Below are positions 59,078-64,000 of a DNA stretch of 64,000 bases, one piece after another. The notes under the pieces were generated by a model, which saw only the letters and a list, made by a program, of their open reading frames with translations, did not search any database and was not told the DNA's origin. The position numbers and the translations under genes were made by a program. The DNA is from Achromobacter denitrificans NBRC 15125 (GTDB taxonomy: Bacteria > Pseudomonadota > Gammaproteobacteria > Burkholderiales > Burkholderiaceae_B), in NCBI RefSeq assembly GCF_001571365.1, contig NZ_BCTQ01000007.1, positions 1 through 64,000 on the forward strand, written 5' to 3'. The number at the start of each line of letters is the position of its first letter. Within the stretch, counting starts at the first letter, position 1.

Positions 59078-59755
59078 TCAGGCGAGCACGCCGCGCAGGA
59101 AGGTGGAGATGTCGGCCACTTCCTCGGCGCAAACCGAGTGCGGCATCGGGTAGGTGTGCCAGCGCACGTCGTAGCCCAGCCGCTGCAATTCGGCCAGCGA
59201 GGCCTGGGCCCGCGCCAGGGGCACCACGGGATCGTACTGGCCGTGGGCCAGGAAGATCGGCGTGTCCTGGTTGGCGCCGTGGCGTTCGGCCTCGGCCGTA
59301 TCCACCAGGGGCAGGTAGCCGGACAGGCCCATCATGCCCGCCAGTTTCTCGGGCAGGCGGATGCCGGTGTGCAGGGTCATGGCGCAGCCCTGCGAGAAAC
59401 CGGCAAGCACGATCTTCGAGGTCGGGATGCCGCGGGCGTTCTCGCGCGCGATCAGTTTGCGGATCGCGGCTTCCGAGGCGCGGATGCCCTGGCCGTCCTC
59501 GACGCGCACCAGGTCCATGACCAGGATGTCGTACCAGGAACGCATCGCCATGCCGTTGTTGATCGTCACGCGCTGCACCGGCGCGTTCGGGAACACGAAG
59601 CGCACGGCGGCGCCGTCGGGCAGGTCCAGCTCCGGGACGATGGGCGCGAAGTCGTTGCCGTCGGCGCCCAGGCCATGCAGCCAGATGACGGCATGGGTGG
59701 GGTTGGGGGCGGTTTCGATCTCGATGCAGTCGAGGAGGGCGGTCGTAGCGGTCAT
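59078..59755 (-). CDS. Carboxylesterase/phospholipase of the alpha/beta-hydrolase family
   Basis: A 225-residue carboxylesterase like Pseudomonas EstB and eukaryotic acyl-protein thioesterases. Oxyanion motif VIWLHGLGADGNDF, nucleophile elbow LAGFSQGCAMT (serine about 119), acid in AHGQYDPVVP, histidine in PMPHSVC. No signal peptide, so cytoplasmic. Substrates are likely short- to medium-chain esters. Confidence 0.92.
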   Translation of the reverse strand: MTATTALLDCIEIETAPNPTHAVIWLHGLGADGNDFAPIVPELDLPDGAAVRFVFPNAPVQRVTINNGMAMRSWYDILVMDLVRVEDGQGIRASEAAIRKLIARENARGIPTSKIVLAGFSQGCAMTLHTGIRLPEKLAGMMGLSGYLPLVDTAEAERHGANQDTPIFLAHGQYDPVVPLARAQASLAELQRLGYDVRWHTYPMPHSVCAEEVADISTFLRGVLA

Positions 59756-59774
59756 GGACGGCGGGCGATGGGAA

Positions 59775-60326
59775 TCAGGGGGTAAGGGACTTCAGGGCCT
59801 GGAACAGCGCGCGGTAGTGCTTTTTCTGCGGTTCCTGGCCCTGCAGCAGCGAGGCGTTGCCCAGCCGTTCCTTGCGGGCGGCGCGGATCAGGGCGCGCAG
59901 CTGCTGGGCATCCGCCTGGGGGTTGTTGGTGAGCAGCCGGGTCAGGACGTCGTCGTCGTCCAGCAGGCGGTCGCGCAGGGTTTCCAGCCGGTGCATGGCG
60001 GCGGTTTCCTCGCGCGAGCCATTTTCCCAGACGTCCAGCTGGGCGCGGATTTCGTCGGCGGGCGCGTCCCGCATCAGCTTGCCCACGAAGTGAACCTGGC
60101 GCCGGCGGCCTTCGCGCCCGGTGGTGCGCTGCGCCATGCGGATCGCCTCATAGAGACGCTCCGCCAGGGGCAGTTGCTTGAGGCGTTCGGGCGACAGTTC
60201 GATCAGCTGCTTGCCCAGGTCCAGCAAGGCATGCATTTCGCGCTTGACCTGGGACTTGCTGGGGCGGTCGTAGCCGTTCTCGTCGTAACCGTCGTCGACG
60301 GATTCTTCTTCAGGATGGGAATTCAT
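59775..60326 (-). CDS. darP: Ribosome biogenesis factor DarP (YjgA, DUF615)
   Basis: A 183-residue acidic/basic helical protein of the YjgA family, which associates with late 50S ribosomal precursors. Motifs [22 protein letters not shown] at the start and [17 protein letters not shown] are characteristic. It is divergent from pmbA, the widely conserved arrangement for this pair. Confidence 0.94.
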   Translation of the reverse strand: MNSHPEEESVDDGYDENGYDRPSKSQVKREMHALLDLGKQLIELSPERLKQLPLAERLYEAIRMAQRTTGREGRRRQVHFVGKLMRDAPADEIRAQLDVWENGSREETAAMHRLETLRDRLLDDDDVLTRLLTNNPQADAQQLRALIRAARKERLGNASLLQGQEPQKKHYRALFQALKSLTP

Positions 60327-60384
60327 GGAAAACTGCGCAATGACAGACTTGGCTATGATAACCGTCTCTGCAAATTGGACTGCA

Positions 60385-61749
60385 ATGGTTAAATCCTCCT
60401 CATCCTTGCCGCTGGCGGCGAATCACGCGCGTTTTTCCGAACTCGTCGAACAAACCCTTGCCTATGCGCGCCAGATCGGCGCCTCGGACGCCGCGGCGGA
60501 GGTCTCCGAAAGCCTGGGCCTGTCGGTCTCCGTGCGCAAGAACGACATCGAAACCGTAGAGCAGACGCGCGACCGTTCGCTGGACCTGACGGTCTATGCG
60601 GGCCAGAGCCGCGGCTCCGCCTCGACCTCCGATTTTTCCGAAGCGGCGCTGCGCCAGACGGTGGAAGCCGCCTGGCATATCGCCCGCCACACCGCCGCCG
60701 ATCCGGCCGCCGGCCTGCCCGACGCCGACCAGCTGGCAACCGAATTCCCCGACCTGGACCTGCATCACGCCTGGACCGTGTCCACCGAAGAGGCGGCCGA
60801 GCTGGCGTTGCGCGCCGAGCGCGCCGCCCGCGAGGTCGACCCGCGCATCACCAACACCGATGGCGCGACCGTGGGCACCTACGAGGGCCAGTTCGTCATG
60901 GGCAACACCCGCGGCTTTCTCGGCGGCTATCCGTATTCGCGCCACAGCCTGTCGGTGGCGCCCATCGCCGGCCGCGGCAACGGCATGCAGCGCGACTACT
61001 GGTACAGCTCGGAGCGCGATCCGGCCAAGCTGGCCTCGCCCGAGGCCATCGGCCGCTACGCCGCCGAGCGCACGCTGTCGCGCCTGTCGGCGCGCCGCAT
61101 CCGCACCGGCAAGTTCCCGGTGCTGTTCGAGGCCCCGCTGGCGCTGGGCCTGGTGGGCGCGCTGACCCAGGCCGCCAATGGCGGCGCCCTGTACCGCAAG
61201 GCCAGCTTCCTGCTGGACGCGCTGGGCAAGCCGATCTTCCCCAAGCACATCAACCTGACCGAAGACCCGCACGTCCGCGGCGCCATGGGCAGCTCGCCCT
61301 TCGACGACGAAGGCGTGCGCACGCGCCCCCGCGACGTGGTCTCCGCCGGCGTGCTGGAAGGGTATTTCCTGTCCTCCTACACCGCCCGCAAACTGGGCAT
61401 GACGACCACCGGCAACGCCGGCGGCTCGCACAACCTGGTGTTCAGTTCCACCCTGACCCGCCGCGGCGACGACTTCGAAGCCATGCTCAAGAAGATGGGC
61501 ACGGGCTTCCTGGTGACCGAGCTCATCGGCCAGGGCGTCAACTACGTGACGGGCGACTACTCGCGCGGCGCGTTCGGCTACTGGGTGGAGAACGGCAAGA
61601 TCCAGCACGCGGTCCAGGAAGTCACCATCGCCGGCAACCTGGCCGATATGTTCAAGCAGATCGTCGCCATCGGCGCGGACACCATTTCGCGCGGCACCAA
61701 GACCACCGGCTCCATCCTGATCGAGGAAATGGCCATCGCCGGGATCTGA
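60385..61749 (+). CDS. pmbA: Metalloprotease PmbA (TldE)
   Basis: A 454-residue TldD/TldE family protein that, with TldD, processes peptides such as microcin precursors and degrades antitoxins. Conserved segments are [37 protein letters not shown] and [25 protein letters not shown]. Start [11 protein letters not shown] gives normal length; a longer frame from 60325 would overlap darP's start. The metal-binding H-E-x-x-H is in TldD, not here. Confidence 0.93.
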   Translation: MVKSSSSLPLAANHARFSELVEQTLAYARQIGASDAAAEVSESLGLSVSVRKNDIETVEQTRDRSLDLTVYAGQSRGSASTSDFSEAALRQTVEAAWHIARHTAADPAAGLPDADQLATEFPDLDLHHAWTVSTEEAAELALRAERAAREVDPRITNTDGATVGTYEGQFVMGNTRGFLGGYPYSRHSLSVAPIAGRGNGMQRDYWYSSERDPAKLASPEAIGRYAAERTLSRLSARRIRTGKFPVLFEAPLALGLVGALTQAANGGALYRKASFLLDALGKPIFPKHINLTEDPHVRGAMGSSPFDDEGVRTRPRDVVSAGVLEGYFLSSYTARKLGMTTTGNAGGSHNLVFSSTLTRRGDDFEAMLKKMGTGFLVTELIGQGVNYVTGDYSRGAFGYWVENGKIQHAVQEVTIAGNLADMFKQIVAIGADTISRGTKTTGSILIEEMAIAGI

Positions 61750-61909
61750 TCCCGATGGCGGCGGCGCCCGGCCGCCGCCGCGCCTCCTTTGCGGTCCGGT
61801 CTTTGCAATCCCTTACCGGATCGGGGCTTCCTCTCCGGCCCCCTCTCGGCGTGTAATATCCGGCGGGTATCGCTTGATGTCCCAGGTGTCGCTGTAAAGG
61901 AGCAAAGAG

Positions 61910-63007
61910 ATGCAACGACGTTCATTCTTGAAGCGCGCCGGGCTGGGCGCCGTCGCAACCGGAGCCGCCGTCAGCGCGCCCGCGTTCGCCCAGGACATGC
62001 CGTCCGTGAGCTGGCGCCTGGCGTCCGGCTTCCCCAGCCTCCTCGACCTGCGCATCGGCACCGGCGAGAGCTTCTGCAAGTTCGTCTCCGAAGCCACCGG
62101 CGGAAAATTCAACATCCGCCATTTCCCCGAAGGCGAGATCGTGCCCGCCGCGGACCTGATGGAAGCGGTGTCCACCAAGAAGGTGGAATGCGGCCACGCC
62201 TCTTCCCGCAGCTACTACGCCAAGAATCCCATCTTCTGCTTCGACGCTGCCGTGCCCTTCGGGCTGAACGCCAGGCAGATGAATGCCTGGATGAGCGAAG
62301 GCGGCGGCCTGCGCCTGACGCGCGAGCTCTTCAAGCCCGAGAAGATCATCAACTTCCCGCTGGGCAATACCGGCGCCCAGATGGGCGGCTGGTACGGCAA
62401 GGAAATCAAGCGCCCCGGCGACCTGAAGGACCTGAAGATGCGCGTGGGCGGCCTGGCCGGCGACGTGTTGGCGCGCCTGGGCGTGGTGGCCCAGCAGGCG
62501 GACCTGGCCAAGCTGGCCGAGGCCTTCGAGAAAGACGGCCTGCAGGCGGTGGCGGGGGCGGGCGCCTACGACGATGAGAAGCTCGGGCTGAATAAAGTAG
62601 CTAAGTATTACTACGCACCCGGATGGTGGGCCGGCGGCGAACAGCTGTCGCTCTACGTGAACGACGAGGCCTGGAACGCGCTGCCCAAGAACTACCAGGC
62701 CGTGGTCGAGGCCGCGGCCCAGGCCGCCCATGCCGCGGCGACTGCCCGCTACGACGCGCGCAACCCGGCGGCGCTGGCCCAACTGGCGGCCAATGGCGCC
62801 CAAGTGCGCGCATTTCCCCGTTCCGTCATGGACGTGGCATTCGAGGCCACGCAGCAGGTGTACCAGGACTTGGGCGCCAAAGACCCCAAGTTCAAGGCGA
62901 TGCACGATAGTTACATGGGTTTTCGCGACAGCGAGATGCCCTGGTTCCGCCTGACCGAAAGCGCTTACGGCCAGTACCTGGGCGTCGCGCTATCGGGCAG
63001 AATATAG
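61910..63007 (+). CDS. TRAP transporter solute receptor (DctP type), Tat-exported
   Basis: A 365-residue periplasmic receptor. The N-terminus MQRRSFLKRAGLGAVATGAA has the twin-arginine signal R-R-S-F-L-K, so it is exported folded by the Tat route. Family segments include GGKFNIRHFPEGEIVPAADLMEAVS, KNPIFCFDAAVPFGLNARQ and LKMRVGGLAGDVLARLGV. No TRAP membrane subunits are adjacent in the window. A strong ribosome site (aaaggag) precedes the start. Confidence 0.92.
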   Translation: MQRRSFLKRAGLGAVATGAAVSAPAFAQDMPSVSWRLASGFPSLLDLRIGTGESFCKFVSEATGGKFNIRHFPEGEIVPAADLMEAVSTKKVECGHASSRSYYAKNPIFCFDAAVPFGLNARQMNAWMSEGGGLRLTRELFKPEKIINFPLGNTGAQMGGWYGKEIKRPGDLKDLKMRVGGLAGDVLARLGVVAQQADLAKLAEAFEKDGLQAVAGAGAYDDEKLGLNKVAKYYYAPGWWAGGEQLSLYVNDEAWNALPKNYQAVVEAAAQAAHAAATARYDARNPAALAQLAANGAQVRAFPRSVMDVAFEATQQVYQDLGAKDPKFKAMHDSYMGFRDSEMPWFRLTESAYGQYLGVALSGRI

Positions 63008-63009
63008 GG

Positions 63010-63053
63010 CGTCGGCCGATGCTGAATGGCATTCGGTCGACGTTAGGGTTTTT
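63010..63053 (+). terminator. Probable terminator after the TRAP receptor gene
   Basis: cgtcggccga (63010-63019) pairs with tcggtcgacg (63033-63042) with one mismatch, and five T residues follow after six bases. The rest of the 63008-63263 gap is A+T-rich leader of the next gene. Confidence 0.55.
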
Positions 63054-63263
63054 GCTAGTAACCCCGCATTTTTTACAAAAAAATGGGCGGTTTGTAGGCT
63101 TTTGTTGAATGGCGTTCGAGTATCCGCCTGATACAAAGGAGTAATATCCCGGGTCTTGACGCGCAAACATGGCGCCTTTAGGCGGCATCCGACGTCAATC
63201 CGGCAGGATTACATCAGCCCGGATTACCAATATTCCGAGACAGACTTTAAGGTGGTACAAACC

Positions 63264-64000
63264 ATGCAATCCAAGACCAAGAAGCTGCTGGCCGCGCTGA
63301 TCGCCGCCGGTGTTGTCCCGGCTGCCCACGCAGCTGACATCAAGCTGGGCGTGGCGGAAGCCCTGTCCGGCGGCGCCGCCCAGTACGGCGTGTCGATCCG
63401 CAACGGTTTCCAGCTGGCCGCAGACGAAATCAACGCCGCCGGCGGGATCAACGGCAACAAGATCGTGCTCGTGATCGAAGACGAGCAAGGCAAGAAAGAA
63501 GAAGCGATCAACGTCTTCAAGAAGCTGATCTTCAAGGACAACGTCCTGATGGTCTTCGGCCCCACGCTGTCGAACTCGGCCCAGGCCGCCGACCCGATCG
63601 CCCAGGCCGCCAAGACGGTCGCCTTCGGCACCTCCAACACCGCCGACGGCATCACCTCCATCGGCAACTACGTGTTCCGCAACTCGGTCACGGAAGCCGA
63701 CGTGCTGCCGGCCACCATCTCCACCGTGAAGGCCAAGACCGGCCTGAAGAACGTGGCCGTCCTCTACGGCAACGACGACGTCTTCACCAAGAGCGGCTAC
63801 GACAACTTCAAGAAGGCCCTGGAAGACCAGAAGATCCCGGTCACCACGACCGAAACGTTCGCCAAGGGCGACGTGGACTTCAAGGCCCAGCTGACCAAGA
63901 TCAAGGGCACCAACCCCGACGCCATCGTGCTGTCCGCGCTGCTGGCCGAAGGCGCCCCGATCATGGTGCAGGCCCGCCAACTGGGCCTGAACGTGCCCGT
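63264..64000 (+). CDS. Branched-chain amino acid ABC transporter substrate-binding protein (partial)
   Basis: The first 245 residues of a LivJ/LivK-type periplasmic binding protein, open at the window end. The signal peptide is about 1-24 (HAA-D), then IKLGVAEALSGGAAQYG, NGFQLAADEINAAGGINGNK, EDEQGKKEEAINVFKKLI and AVLYGNDDVFTKSGYDNF. A ribosome site (aagg) precedes the ATG. Codon use is strongly biased, suggesting high expression. The permease and ATPase genes, if present, lie beyond 64000. Confidence 0.93.
   Translation, partial: MQSKTKKLLAALIAAGVVPAAHAADIKLGVAEALSGGAAQYGVSIRNGFQLAADEINAAGGINGNKIVLVIEDEQGKKEEAINVFKKLIFKDNVLMVFGPTLSNSAQAADPIAQAAKTVAFGTSNTADGITSIGNYVFRNSVTEADVLPATISTVKAKTGLKNVAVLYGNDDVFTKSGYDNFKKALEDQKIPVTTTETFAKGDVDFKAQLTKIKGTNPDAIVLSALLAEGAPIMVQARQLGLNVP

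Overview
The window is a GC-rich (roughly two-thirds G+C by eye), densely coded stretch of a betaproteobacterial chromosome. A Bordetella/Achromobacter-type member of the Alcaligenaceae is the best guess. Supporting signs are a Bug-family receptor, a lysine/alanine-repeat histone H1-like protein, a Gram-negative dlt-type D-alanylation operon as described in Bordetella, a long NrdA with tandem NrdR boxes, a fused indolepyruvate:ferredoxin oxidoreductase, and many solute-binding proteins. No rRNA, tRNA, CRISPR array, transposase or phage gene was seen.

Layout. 0.35-6.4 kb: a divergent LysR regulator, then an RraA-like aldolase, a class I aminotransferase and a complete polar amino acid ABC importer. 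This block is bracketed by inverted copies of a long non-coding repeat (1-345 and 6404-7054). 7.4-12.0 kb, minus strand: an envelope and housekeeping run (TonB-like protein, aroE, mtgA, lptG, apaH) with overlapping genes. 12.1-19.4 kb, minus strand: response regulator, sensor kinase, solute-binding protein, double permease and ATPase of an AfuA/FbpA-type importer. Its sensor kinase is fused in frame to a second periplasmic solute-binding domain, homologous to the transporter's own binding protein. A third repeat copy (19529-20143) follows. 20.2-24.2 kb: an RNase II-family nuclease, YqiA esterase and Mpl ligase. 24.3-31.3 kb, plus strand: TlpA-like thioredoxin, aroQ, accB, accC, prmA, a DUF3426 protein, a PfkB-family kinase and a glycine-zipper lipoprotein.

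31.7-35.9 kb holds a dltC-dltD-microprotein-dltB-dltA operon. The 68-residue microprotein has one membrane helix and ends in F-x-Y-x-x-F, the acyl-relay motif reported for DltX of Gram-positive bacteria. 35.9-46.3 kb: yggT, the histone H1-like gene, nrdB and nrdA behind two NrdR boxes, the indolepyruvate oxidoreductase and its divergent Lrp/AsnC regulator. 46.4-55.4 kb: a hydrolase/Bug-receptor pair with a divergent LysR, a lipoprotein, an MFS transporter, a large palindrome, gltX and a Pat-like protein acetyltransferase. 55.4-64.0 kb: an NMT1-type ABC importer with an isochorismatase-fold hydrolase, a carboxylesterase, darP/pmbA as a divergent pair, a Tat-exported TRAP receptor, and the start of a branched-chain amino acid binding protein cut by the window end.

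The two systems most worth follow-up are the kinase fused to a solute-binding protein, which joins sensing to its transporter in one polypeptide, and the Gram-negative D-alanylation operon with its FxYxxF microprotein and a DltB whose usual W-H-G motif reads W-N-G. The dispersed palindromic repeats, with a conserved core but differing self-complementary arms, form a third unexplained layer.
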